DNA of 64,000 nucleotides, taken from contig NZ_LOIC01000088.1 of NCBI RefSeq assembly GCF_001684335.1, positions 290,854 to 354,853 on the forward strand. Reading direction: 5' to 3'. The first letter of the stretch is position 1; the number at the start of each line of letters is the position of its first letter. The notes under the pieces were generated by a model that saw nothing but the letters and a program-made list of their open reading frames with translations, was not told where the DNA came from and did not search any database. Source of the stretch: Photorhabdus namnaonensis (GTDB taxonomy: Bacteria > Pseudomonadota > Gammaproteobacteria > Enterobacterales > Enterobacteriaceae). Both the position numbers and the translations under genes were made by a program. Below, one piece after another: positions 45,659 to 52,882 of the stretch.

Positions 45659-45677
45659 GGAATGGGTTTTCCATTCC
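45659..45677 (+). terminator. Probable add terminator
   Basis: A 7-bp stem GGAATGG / CCATTCC with a GTTTT loop lies 15 bases after the add stop. The downstream T-run is weak. Confidence 0.5.
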
Positions 45678-45690
45678 TGATTATGGTTAT

Positions 45691-45798
45691 TACTTGAAAT
45701 ATAATGTACAAATAGGAGGGGCCGCTCATGCCTCAGATCCCAATAGAAACTACGATGCCCAAATTACTTATTATTTATTAGGGATCACGGTTATGTAA
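45691..45798 (+). pseudogene. Possible C-terminal remnant of a beta-barrel or surface protein
   Basis: A + strand frame ending in TAA at 45796-45798 reads GGAAHASDPNRNYDAQITYY and closes LLGITVM. The alternating Tyr/aliphatic pattern could be the last strands of an outer-membrane barrel. It has no start and runs across the truncated PIN-toxin frame on the other strand, so only one can be the genuine remnant at each base. Tentative. Confidence 0.25.
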
Positions 45799-45878
45799 TC
45801 ACTGACAATATCTGCTTTCAATTTTTCCGGTTCATATGCCATAAACAACAGAATATTGGTATCTAACAACAAATCCAT
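45771..45878 (-). pseudogene. Truncated VapC-like PIN-domain toxin
   Basis: A 35-codon frame begins at an ATG that overlaps the antitoxin stop (TAATG arrangement), as toxin genes of this kind do. It opens MDLLLDTNILLFMAYEP, the PIN-domain first strand with the acidic D-x-N active-site start. It then hits a stop after IVSDYITVIPNK. The remaining three-quarters of a normal VapC (about 130 residues) is missing, so the toxin is inactive. Confidence 0.75.
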
Positions 45879-46123
45879 TAGGAGTATTTTCCTTCAAATA
45901 TATCAATAATTTCGGTGCTGTTCATATCGTCAAAATTGGCGGGAACTCTACCTTTGCCTTTGAGGAAACCGAGCTTGCGCTTAGGTTTATCTTCTCTGTA
46001 TGCGATAACTTTAACCAATGCCTGACCATTCTTGGCAATTACTACGGGTTCACCAGTGCGAACGACTTCCTGGATAATTCTGGACAAGTTAGTTTTCGCG
46101 TCGTAAATATTAACCTTTTCCAT
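45878..46123 (-). CDS. Phd/YefM-family antitoxin (partner toxin truncated)
   Basis: An 81-residue type II antitoxin. The N-terminus VNIYDAKTNLSRIIQEVVRTGEPVVIAKNGQALVKVIAY is the classic Phd/YefM fold (A/D-K-x-x-L-S-x-L/I plus G-E-x-V-x-I-x-K/R-N-G). The C-terminal tail from about residue 55 (GFLKGKGRVPANFDDM) is the toxin-binding arm seen in VapB partners of PIN toxins. GAGGT precedes the ATG at 46123; an ATG further up lacks support. The toxin gene that should follow is truncated, leaving the antitoxin orphaned. It may still repress its own promoter or counteract a homologous toxin elsewhere. Confidence 0.88.
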   Translation of the reverse strand: MEKVNIYDAKTNLSRIIQEVVRTGEPVVIAKNGQALVKVIAYREDKPKRKLGFLKGKGRVPANFDDMNSTEIIDIFEGKYS

Positions 46124-46222
46124 AAAATGACCTCTTGTTGTACATACTTTAAGCATAGTTATTTTTATTGGTCTAGTCAATTTGGTTAGACTAATGGTTT
46201 GCTTACAACTTACTAAACTGTC

Positions 46223-46640
46223 TCAGTTTATAATCCGCAAAACAGGGATGAGGATTCCTTTATCGTAGAACTTTTTGTCCCACTCCGGATCAGACGCTAT
46301 GAAAACTGGAATACAATTAAGCAACGAAACACTAGATTCCAGACAACATTCAGAAAGATATTCGGTAACCTTTTGAGAACCAACAAGTAAATAGTTTATC
46401 AATATATCTATTTCGTTTTCTTTAAGGCTAGACCCTTGCACAATTGAGCTTTGCAAAAATTGCCTTTGATATTGGTAAACCAACTTTCCTACAATCAACA
46501 TCATATGCAGATTTCACATTAATATTTTTGATTGCAATACCTAGATTATTAATTATTGGATCGCTATCTGAGTGAAAATAAATCCCTTGATAGAGAGAAG
46601 AACAACAATTTCCAACACCTGCAATAGCAACGTTAATCAT
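46223..46640 (-). pseudogene. Broken inositol-1-phosphate synthase gene (INO1-like)
   Basis: Two overlapping minus-strand frames encode pieces of an actinobacterial-type myo-inositol-1-phosphate synthase. The first (from 46640) reads MINVAIAGVGNCCSSLYQG and then AYDVDCRKVGLPISKAIFAK before a stop at 46428. The second continues ENEIDILINYLLVGSQ and CIPVFIASDPEWDKKF, then ends at 46223. The NAD-binding start and central core are recognisable. A frameshift and internal deletion lie near 46435-46450, and the catalytic C-terminal half is missing. The start overlaps the end of the glycosyltransferase gene, so the two were one operon. Non-functional. Confidence 0.82.
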
Positions 46641-46641
46641 A

Positions 46642-47499
46642 TTAAAAATCATTCTCGTTAGTATTTTGTGAAATTATTAAATCATTTAATTTAAATATAT
46701 TCTCTTCTTTTATAAGCCAATCTGTCATTTCATTACTATATTTCTCAGAAATATATTTTTTATTTTCTAAGTTGGTCTTATAATTTGCATCATCCTCCTC
46801 TGGATGAGACAGATGTATACCTTCTATCCCCTCAAACAAATGAAATTGAGAATTAGCTTTGTGAAGCCGGAAACCAAGATCAATATCTTCACCACCCCAT
46901 GATTTAAAATGTTCATCAAAACAGCCCACTTTTTCAAAGAGTTCTTTTTCTACACTAAATATTGTTCCCCATAAAAAAACCCAAGGTGCAGGCATGGAAC
47001 ATAATTTATAGTTGAATCTCGCGTATGAGCTTTGACGAATATCTTTGCCAACACCCAGTTCTTTCATCCTTTTAATTGCGCTGTCTACATCATCTAGGTC
47101 AACTTTTAGATCCCATTTATTTTCAGAGTACAGACCGTATACATTTCCAATCGAAACTGATTGTGGGTTAGCGCTATGGAACTTAATCACATTCTTAACG
47201 AAATCACTTGGCAAAAGTACGTCAGCATCAATAAACGCCAGTAGCTTCCCTTTTGCATTTTTAGCTCCAATATTTCTCGCTCGGGCTACACGGAAACCTT
47301 CGTCAGGTACATATATATACTTGAGTTTATAGTTGTAAACTCGTTTAGTAACAGCGAGACAAGTCTCATCGCTAGAACCATCATCTACAACTATTACTTC
47401 GAAGTCATTAAAATCCGAACTTTGCTTGTTTAGTAAAGAGAGCAAAGACATTAGACTTTCTTTTTTGTTATAAGAAGGAATGATTATACTTAGAGTCAT
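46642..47499 (-). CDS. Family 2 glycosyltransferase
   Basis: A 285-residue GT-A-fold glycosyltransferase. It has the opening LSIIIPSYNKKESL, nucleotide-sugar Asp in VVDDGSSDET, D-x-D in FIDADVLLP, and a GT7C/GalNAc-transferase-like acceptor region WGGEDIDLGFRL. No membrane segment is seen, so it is probably cytoplasmic or peripheral. The acceptor and sugar are unknown. It is followed directly by the broken inositol-phosphate synthase and preceded by a truncated gene 7 bases upstream. It is the surviving member of a dismantled operon, perhaps for a glycosylated inositol compound (inference). Coding frame intact. Confidence 0.88.
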   Translation of the reverse strand: MTLSIIIPSYNKKESLMSLLSLLNKQSSDFNDFEVIVVDDGSSDETCLAVTKRVYNYKLKYIYVPDEGFRVARARNIGAKNAKGKLLAFIDADVLLPSDFVKNVIKFHSANPQSVSIGNVYGLYSENKWDLKVDLDDVDSAIKRMKELGVGKDIRQSSYARFNYKLCSMPAPWVFLWGTIFSVEKELFEKVGCFDEHFKSWGGEDIDLGFRLHKANSQFHLFEGIEGIHLSHPEEDDANYKTNLENKKYISEKYSNEMTDWLIKEENIFKLNDLIISQNTNENDF

Positions 47500-47506
47500 A
47501 AATTCT

Positions 47507-47669
47507 TTACTCCTTGATCTTACTTTTTATTTCAAGAAAAGAGGCTTTAAAATTATTCATATCTGATAGAATGTAGTTTCCTTGTAGAGATAAGCAATTA
47601 TTTAATCTGTTTAGGAATTCTTCAATAAACTCATTAAATATGAATTCATTGAGATTATAAAGCCTTCAA
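47507..47669 (-). pseudogene. C-terminal stump of an unidentified gene upstream of the glycosyltransferase
   Basis: On the minus strand a frame without a start (after an in-frame TGA near 47670) reads LYNLNEFIFNEFIEEFLNRL, then LSLQGNYILSDMNNFKASF, and stops at 47507, 7 bases before the glycosyltransferase ATG. The spacing is that of an operon. It is Asn/Phe/Leu-rich and helical, and the family is not recognised. Confidence 0.6.
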
Positions 47670-47732
47670 TATCGTTCTAATACTTTTCTTCCAAAAAGAT
47701 ATCAGGACGATGCACAGCATATCTATCATATG

Positions 47733-47870
47733 CACCAGGCGATTATTGATGGTATCCATTTTGCCCGTCAAAATCGCGATATCGACATTCACCTTATCGG
47801 AATTTTGAGCAGAACTTTTGGTGAACAAGCCTGTACTCAGGAATTAGCCGCCCTGCTAGCTCACCAACAA
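47733..47870 (+). pseudogene. Duplicated internal fragment of add
   Basis: This matches add positions about 44998-45130 with a small number of differences, including DGIHFARQN and [20 protein letters not shown]. It lacks both ends of the gene. Orientation is the same as the intact add, so the pair forms a direct repeat enclosing the rearranged 45.6-47.7 kb segment. High identity suggests the event is fairly recent. Confidence 0.92.
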
Positions 47871-48055
47871 CATTCGCATCTGCAAAACTGCGCTCTATCG
47901 TCCCCTTTCGTCGTTATTTCCGGTTCCTAAACTCCCGCTTCAAAAACAGTTTTCATTTGCATTATGACAACACACAAGTAGAGTATCGACAAAGTTGATA
48001 CTTAAAATTAAAACTGATAGAGTATCTTCATTGTTGATACTTTGAGGATTTAAAA

Positions 48056-48301
48056 ATGGCACAAGTAGTAGTGAAAAAATGGGGTAACAGCCCTTCTGTA
48101 CGTCTTCCGGTAGCTATCATGCAAGCCGCCTCACTTAATGTTGATGATACTGTTGATATTGCTGTCGAAGATGGTCGAATTATCATTATTCCAATCAGGG
48201 CGAAAGAATATTCTCTAGATGCGCTATTAGCCGGAATTACACCGGAAAATATTCATGAAAAAATAGATTTTGGTTCTCCAGTGGGTAAGGAATTGATCTG
48301 A
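48056..48301 (+). CDS. mazE: MazE-family antitoxin
   Basis: An 81-residue AbrB/MazE antitoxin: VVVKKWGNSPSVRLPVAIMQAA is the standard DNA-binding swapped hairpin, followed by VDDTVDIAVEDGRIIIIPI. The C-terminal arm (EYSLDALLAGITPENIHEKIDFG) binds the toxin. Its stop codon overlaps the toxin start by one base (TGATG), implying translational coupling. The pair has the AT-rich composition of the host chromosome. It lies just outside the duplicated add fragment. In the promoter area, GTTGATAC recurs at 47995, with a GTTGATACTT copy at 48035, as possible operator half-sites for autoregulation. Confidence 0.92.
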   Translation: MAQVVVKKWGNSPSVRLPVAIMQAASLNVDDTVDIAVEDGRIIIIPIRAKEYSLDALLAGITPENIHEKIDFGSPVGKELI

Positions 48302-48633
48302 TGGTTTCTCGTTTTGTGCCTGATGCTGGCGATATTATCTGGATTGACTTTGATCCTGTGACTGGACACGAACAGGGAGGCCATCGCCCCGCAGTAGTAC
48401 TGAGTCCATTTGCATATAACAATAAGGTGGGGTTACTACTCTGTGTTCCTTGCACAACGAAGGCAAAAGATTATCCTTTTGAAGTTGAGCTATCAGGAAG
48501 CCGCGATAGTGTCGCCTTAGCTGACCAGGTAACATGCATTGATTGGCGAGCCAGAAAAGTGACAAAAAAAGGCAATGTTAATTCTTCAGAACTAGAAGAT
48601 ATAAGAGCTAAAGCAAAAGCGCTTATCGGATAA
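48301..48633 (+). CDS. mazF: MazF-family endoribonuclease toxin
   Basis: A 110-residue MazF/PemK-fold toxin. It shows the N-terminal PDAGDIIWIDFDPVTGHEQGGHRPAVVLSP with the G-D-I/V-x-W and R-P-A-V-V-L motifs, then LLLCVPCTTKAK and ADQVTCIDWRAR. It is expected to cleave single-stranded mRNA at a short motif. It is intact and of normal length, in the classic antitoxin-then-toxin order. It resembles E. coli MazF more than the ChpB-like toxin at 39330, so the two systems probably do not cross-neutralise (inference). Confidence 0.93.
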   Translation: MVSRFVPDAGDIIWIDFDPVTGHEQGGHRPAVVLSPFAYNNKVGLLLCVPCTTKAKDYPFEVELSGSRDSVALADQVTCIDWRARKVTKKGNVNSSELEDIRAKAKALIG

Positions 48634-48831
48634 CGAGGTTTTACATGACCGGACTCCAAACTCCTTAGTTTTAGATCTCAGAAGAAAAATATTTAAAATA
48701 TAAAATTGCATTCATTGGGGAAATATAAAATTCAAATAGAAGTTTACGATTTAAATTTCTCAGTTAAATATTACATTGTTGTAAATATCATTAATATATA
48801 TTTACAACAATTCCCTATCATAGATTTATAT

Positions 48832-49809
48832 TTATCTCCGTTTTAACCTCCGAGCATAACGTTGTGCCAATACGGCACACACCATCAACTGAATTTGATG
48901 AAAAATCATCAACGGCAGCAACATTACACCCACCGTCGCAGCCGGAAATAGCACATTCGCCATTGGTACGCCATTAGCCAGACTCTTTTTCGAACCACAA
49001 AAAACAATCGTAATTTCGTCTTCTTTATTAAAACCCAACCAGCGAGCGGTATAAGTATTAATAATCAGCACAATCGCCAGCATAATGCAGCAAATAACCC
49101 CAATCATCAGTAGCGAATAACCATCAATTTTATGCCATATTCCCTCTACAACCGCCTCACTAAAAGCCACATAAACCACTAAAAGAATTGATGACCGATC
49201 AGTTATATTTACTAGTTTTTTATGTTTCTCCACCCAACGTGCAATTAATGGCCGTGACAGATGCCCGATAATAAAGGGAACCATCAATTGAAGGACGATA
49301 GATTTTATTGCTGCCAATGTATCGGGACTGCCTTCTCCCTGTGTATGGATCATCAACCCGACTAATATTGGCGATAAAAACACACCCAAAATACTGGATG
49401 CCGAAGCACTGCAAATAGCCGCGGCAACATTACCACCAGCAACCGAAGTAAAAGCAATAGCTGACTGAACGGTAGCCGGTAACGCGCAAAGATAAAGGAA
49501 TCCCCAATAAATCGTTGGCGTCATAATTTCGGGTACTAGCAAATTCAGTCCTAATCCGATAATTGGGAATAAGACAAAAGTACTGAGAAAAACCACTAAA
49601 TGAAGCCGCCAATGTCCCATGCCGGCAATAATGGCCTGACGGGATAATTTAGCGCCATGCATAAAGAACAACAGAGCGATAGCCGCTGTAGTTAGCCGCT
49701 GAAATCCTACTTTTATTTCACCTTCGCAAGGAAAGAATGTCGCAATAACAACGACCGTCACTAATACCATCAAAAAAGGATCTATTTTTAATTTTTGCCA
49801 CCAGGTCAT
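48832..49809 (-). CDS. yfeH: Putative bile acid:sodium symporter-like transporter YfeH
   Basis: A 325-residue membrane protein of the SBF-like (BASS) family, matching E. coli YfeH in pattern (ALLFFMHGAKLSRQAII near the start, CALPATVQSAIAFTSVAGGN in the crossover helix region). About ten hydrophobic segments are spread along the protein. The C-terminus is basic (YARRLKRR), suggesting it faces the cytoplasm. The transported substrate is unknown; the family carries organic anions with sodium. It is monocistronic or cotranscribed with ydgJ 61 bases upstream on the same strand. In E. coli yfeH lies elsewhere, so its place here reflects lineage-specific order. Confidence 0.92.
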   Translation of the reverse strand: MTWWQKLKIDPFLMVLVTVVVIATFFPCEGEIKVGFQRLTTAAIALLFFMHGAKLSRQAIIAGMGHWRLHLVVFLSTFVLFPIIGLGLNLLVPEIMTPTIYWGFLYLCALPATVQSAIAFTSVAGGNVAAAICSASASSILGVFLSPILVGLMIHTQGEGSPDTLAAIKSIVLQLMVPFIIGHLSRPLIARWVEKHKKLVNITDRSSILLVVYVAFSEAVVEGIWHKIDGYSLLMIGVICCIMLAIVLIINTYTARWLGFNKEDEITIVFCGSKKSLANGVPMANVLFPAATVGVMLLPLMIFHQIQLMVCAVLAQRYARRLKRR

Positions 49810-49870
49810 TTATCATTTTCCTTGCTTTGCAAATAATTAGCCCGGCCAACCAGGCTAATCAATAAATAGC

Positions 49871-50908
49871 TTAAATTACCACTGCACATTGTTGTTTTGC
49901 CGACTGAATACCGGCTTCAATTAATTTCATGATTTGAATTGCTTCACTTGCCGTGACCGGATTAGGTTTACCTAGCGTAATCGCATCACGGATAGCAGCA
50001 TAATAAGCAGAATAATTACCAGGCAAAGTCGGAACATATTCAGTCACTAACTCCTCTCCGCTTAACAGTGTCATAACACCGTCACGAATATCATATCCCC
50101 AATCGGCATGCGGCGGCCTCTCCCCTGCTTTCAACCGTTCTTCCTGAGGATCAAGACCATATTTTACATAACTGCCTTCCATACCATGTAACGTATAAAC
50201 AGCAGACTCAGCCGCCGCCACGGTTGTCGCATGAAGAACCACTTTAATATCCGAATAATTCAACAACACGTGGAAATAATCTACCGCTTCCGCTTGTGGG
50301 CGGATCATCCCCAAATCAGCGGTAATAGATTGCGGTTTACCAAATAGTTGAACCGCCTGATCGAGTAAATGAGACCCTAAATCATACCAAATACCACTTC
50401 CTTGCCCCGCCGTTTCACGCCATCTTTGACGTATAACCGGACGATAACGATCAAAATGGGATGCGAAATATTTTAATTTACCCAAACGATTTTCTTTAAT
50501 TAACGATTTTATCGTCAGAAAACCGGAATCCCAACGGCGGTTATGAAAAACAGAAAGTAATAAACCCGCCTTTTCTGCCTGCTCTTTTAAAGATTCAGCC
50601 TGTTCAACGGTGACGGTAAATGGTTTATCCACCACAACATGCTTACCCGCTGCCAATGCCTTCTGTGCCAGAGGATAATGCGTATCATTAGGTGTCGGAA
50701 TAACGATTAAATCAATGTCGGGATCATTAAAAAGATCCTCAGGGCAGGATACCACCGGAATATTTGGCCAATCTGATTTCACTTTTTCAGCATCACTACT
50801 GGAAATGGCGGCCAATTTAACACCAGCAGTGCCGGCAATTAACGGTGCATGGAACGTTTTACTTGCATAACCATACCCCACCAACCCAACCTTTAACAGC
50901 TCACGCAT
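49871..50908 (-). CDS. ydgJ: Gfo/Idh/MocA-family oxidoreductase YdgJ
   Basis: A 345-residue NAD(P)-dependent oxidoreductase, nearly the length of E. coli YdgJ (346). It has the Rossmann start VGLVGYGYASKTFHAPLI, the family EKP-like VVDKPFTVTVEQA, and DLGSHLLDQAVQLFG in the substrate domain. The family acts on sugars or inositol-like compounds, with the exact substrate unknown. Synteny supports the name: ydgJ lies between add and ydgK in E. coli, and here it is next to ydgK. It is separated from add by the rearranged island. Confidence 0.93.
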   Translation of the reverse strand: MRELLKVGLVGYGYASKTFHAPLIAGTAGVKLAAISSSDAEKVKSDWPNIPVVSCPEDLFNDPDIDLIVIPTPNDTHYPLAQKALAAGKHVVVDKPFTVTVEQAESLKEQAEKAGLLLSVFHNRRWDSGFLTIKSLIKENRLGKLKYFASHFDRYRPVIRQRWRETAGQGSGIWYDLGSHLLDQAVQLFGKPQSITADLGMIRPQAEAVDYFHVLLNYSDIKVVLHATTVAAAESAVYTLHGMEGSYVKYGLDPQEERLKAGERPPHADWGYDIRDGVMTLLSGEELVTEYVPTLPGNYSAYYAAIRDAITLGKPNPVTASEAIQIMKLIEAGIQSAKQQCAVVI

Positions 50909-51105
50909 AACAGCCCCTCAAACTCATTAATAACATGCAACAATTTCAGCATCCGTAAAAAATATCATTGGTAATGACCGTTGAGCAAATTATCTCTGAA
51001 TCTACCCTTGAAGATCTTTCAACCAATCTATTCCTATAACCTATTTCTTAAGTCATCAGAATCGCCTATTATTCTTTTTTCGTATAGCTTCAAGTGGAAT
51101 GATTT

Positions 51106-51546
51106 ATGTATCAAACCAATGATTACCACCGAATTAATGGTTGGATTCTGGCTCCAGCAGCTTATCTGATTATGACCTTTCTCAGCGCCAGTATAATGCT
51201 CGTCTTATATATTGTGGCATTTTTTAGTCAAAACAATGCACTAAGTGCCGGGAATAATCACTTTACTTTAATGTGGTTTCTTTCCGTCGCCATTACTGCG
51301 GTAATGTGGTGTTTCACCCTATGGGTATTAAAACTGCTTTTCATTCGATCAAAAAGGTTCCCGCAAATTTTTATTATTTGGCTTATTGTTACCGTATTAA
51401 TCGCATTGAAAACTTTTGCTTTCTCCCCTATTCCTGATCAAATGGCTTTACGCGCATTAGCATGGCCGCTATTGGCAACCGCTATTTTCGTCCCCTACAT
51501 TAAACGCTCTCATCGAGTCAAAATGACTTTCACACAAGATCGATAA
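51106..51546 (+). CDS. ydgK: Inner membrane protein YdgK (DUF2569)
   Basis: A 146-residue DUF2569 membrane protein with four hydrophobic segments (about 12-40, 55-78, 87-103, 113-130). GWILAPAAYLI near the N-terminus is the family signature. It sits upstream of rsxA as in E. coli. The function is unknown. The small Hha-like gene cnu/ydgT that sits next to ydgK in E. coli is not visible between ydgJ and rsxA here. Divergent from ydgJ. Confidence 0.9.
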   Translation: MYQTNDYHRINGWILAPAAYLIMTFLSASIMLVLYIVAFFSQNNALSAGNNHFTLMWFLSVAITAVMWCFTLWVLKLLFIRSKRFPQIFIIWLIVTVLIALKTFAFSPIPDQMALRALAWPLLATAIFVPYIKRSHRVKMTFTQDR

Positions 51547-51668
51547 CCTCAACTTTCTTTGGTTGTTATCATTAACAATAGATTGCCCCTGGTAAGACAA
51601 GGGCATACTTATAATTTAATAAAAGTCAACTTAATAAAAAGTAAACAAACTCATTTTCAGGCACAGCA

Positions 51669-52250
51669 ATGACTGACTATTTTCTTTTATTTGTTGGAAC
51701 CGTATTGGTTAACAATTTTGTCTTGGTGAAATTCCTTGGCTTATGCCCTTTTATGGGCGTATCTAAAAAGCTGGAAACCGCCATCGGGATGGGATTTGCG
51801 ACAACATTCGTTATGACACTGGCCTCTGTCTGTTCGTGGCTGGTGAATACCTTTATTTTGTTACCACTGGATTTAATCTATTTGCGTACCCTGAGCTTTA
51901 TTCTGGTTATTGCGGTGGTGGTGCAATTCACAGAACTTGTTGTACGCAAAACCAGCCCGACGTTATACCGGTTATTGGGTATTTTCCTGCCGTTAATTAC
52001 GACTAACTGTGCTGTACTTGGCGTGGCGCTGCTGAATATCAATCAATCACACGATTTTTTACAATCCGCTATCTATGGTTTCGGCGCTGCCGCCGGTTTC
52101 TCTCTTGTTATGGTACTGTTTGCCGCTATTCGTGAACGTCTGGCTGTCGCTGATGTCCCCGCCCCTTTCAAGGGGTCATCTATTGGTCTTATCACTGCGG
52201 GTTTAATGTCCTTGGCTTTTATGGGCTTTAGTGGTTTGGTGAAGTTCTGA
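51669..52250 (+). CDS. rsxA: Electron transport complex subunit RsxA
   Basis: A 193-residue membrane subunit of the Rsx/Rnf complex, the same length as E. coli RsxA. Six membrane helices are expected. [20 protein letters not shown] and [15 protein letters not shown] carry the two cysteines that in Rnf/Nqr bind an iron-sulfur centre between RsxA and RsxE. The complex keeps SoxR reduced (E. coli) and is homologous to ion-translocating Rnf. It is the first gene of rsxABCDGE-nth; its TGA overlaps the rsxB start by one base. Confidence 0.97.
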   Translation: MTDYFLLFVGTVLVNNFVLVKFLGLCPFMGVSKKLETAIGMGFATTFVMTLASVCSWLVNTFILLPLDLIYLRTLSFILVIAVVVQFTELVVRKTSPTLYRLLGIFLPLITTNCAVLGVALLNINQSHDFLQSAIYGFGAAAGFSLVMVLFAAIRERLAVADVPAPFKGSSIGLITAGLMSLAFMGFSGLVKF

Positions 52251-52882
52251 TGACATCATTATGGATTGCTATTGGCGCACTCAGTGCACTAGGGTTAATT
52301 TTTGGCTTAATCCTGGGGTTTGCCGCCCGCCGTTTTCAGGTGGAAGAGGACCCTATTGTTGAAAACATTGATGATATTCTGCCGCAAAGCCAGTGTGGGC
52401 AATGTGGTTATCCTGGCTGTCGCCCGTATGCTGAAGCCATAGCGAATAATGGTGAGATGATTAACAAATGCGCACCCGGTGGTGAACAAGCTATGCTGAA
52501 AATTTCAGAGCTGCTTGGTGTCGATCCACAACCATTAGATGGTGATGCAAGCGTACAAAATCCAGCCCGCAAAGTCGCCTTTATCGATGAAGAGAATTGC
52601 ATTGGCTGCACCAAATGTATTCAGGCTTGCCCTGTAGACGCTATTGTCGGCGCTACCCGTGCTATGCATACCATCGTTGAAGATCTCTGTACCGGTTGTG
52701 ACCTGTGCGTCGCGCCTTGCCCAACAGACTGCATTACGATGATCCCGGTAGCCACAACCACTGCTAATTGGAAATGGGATTTAAAAACCATTCCCGTTAA
52801 AAATATTACTGTTCAGCCATCGCACTCCGTTTCCATCAACAGTATCCCAGTTAAAAATATTGAGGCTGAACATCATGTTTAA
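52250..52882 (+). CDS. rsxB: Electron transport complex subunit RsxB (ferredoxin)
   Basis: A 210-residue iron-sulfur subunit. It has an N-terminal membrane anchor, then a CGQCGYPGC cluster-binding set, and two classic [4Fe-4S] motifs, [12 protein letters not shown] and [12 protein letters not shown]. Electrons pass through it from RsxC into the membrane subunits. The C-terminal tail repeats the motif IPVKNI ([10 protein letters not shown] and [10 protein letters not shown]), a small local duplication. It overlaps rsxA by one base and rsxC by eight. Confidence 0.97.
   Translation: MTSLWIAIGALSALGLIFGLILGFAARRFQVEEDPIVENIDDILPQSQCGQCGYPGCRPYAEAIANNGEMINKCAPGGEQAMLKISELLGVDPQPLDGDASVQNPARKVAFIDEENCIGCTKCIQACPVDAIVGATRAMHTIVEDLCTGCDLCVAPCPTDCITMIPVATTTANWKWDLKTIPVKNITVQPSHSVSINSIPVKNIEAEHHV

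Noticed and set aside
47730-47930. A 66-codon frame as a small gene
   Set aside because: Its sequence is an internal piece of add carried over by duplication.
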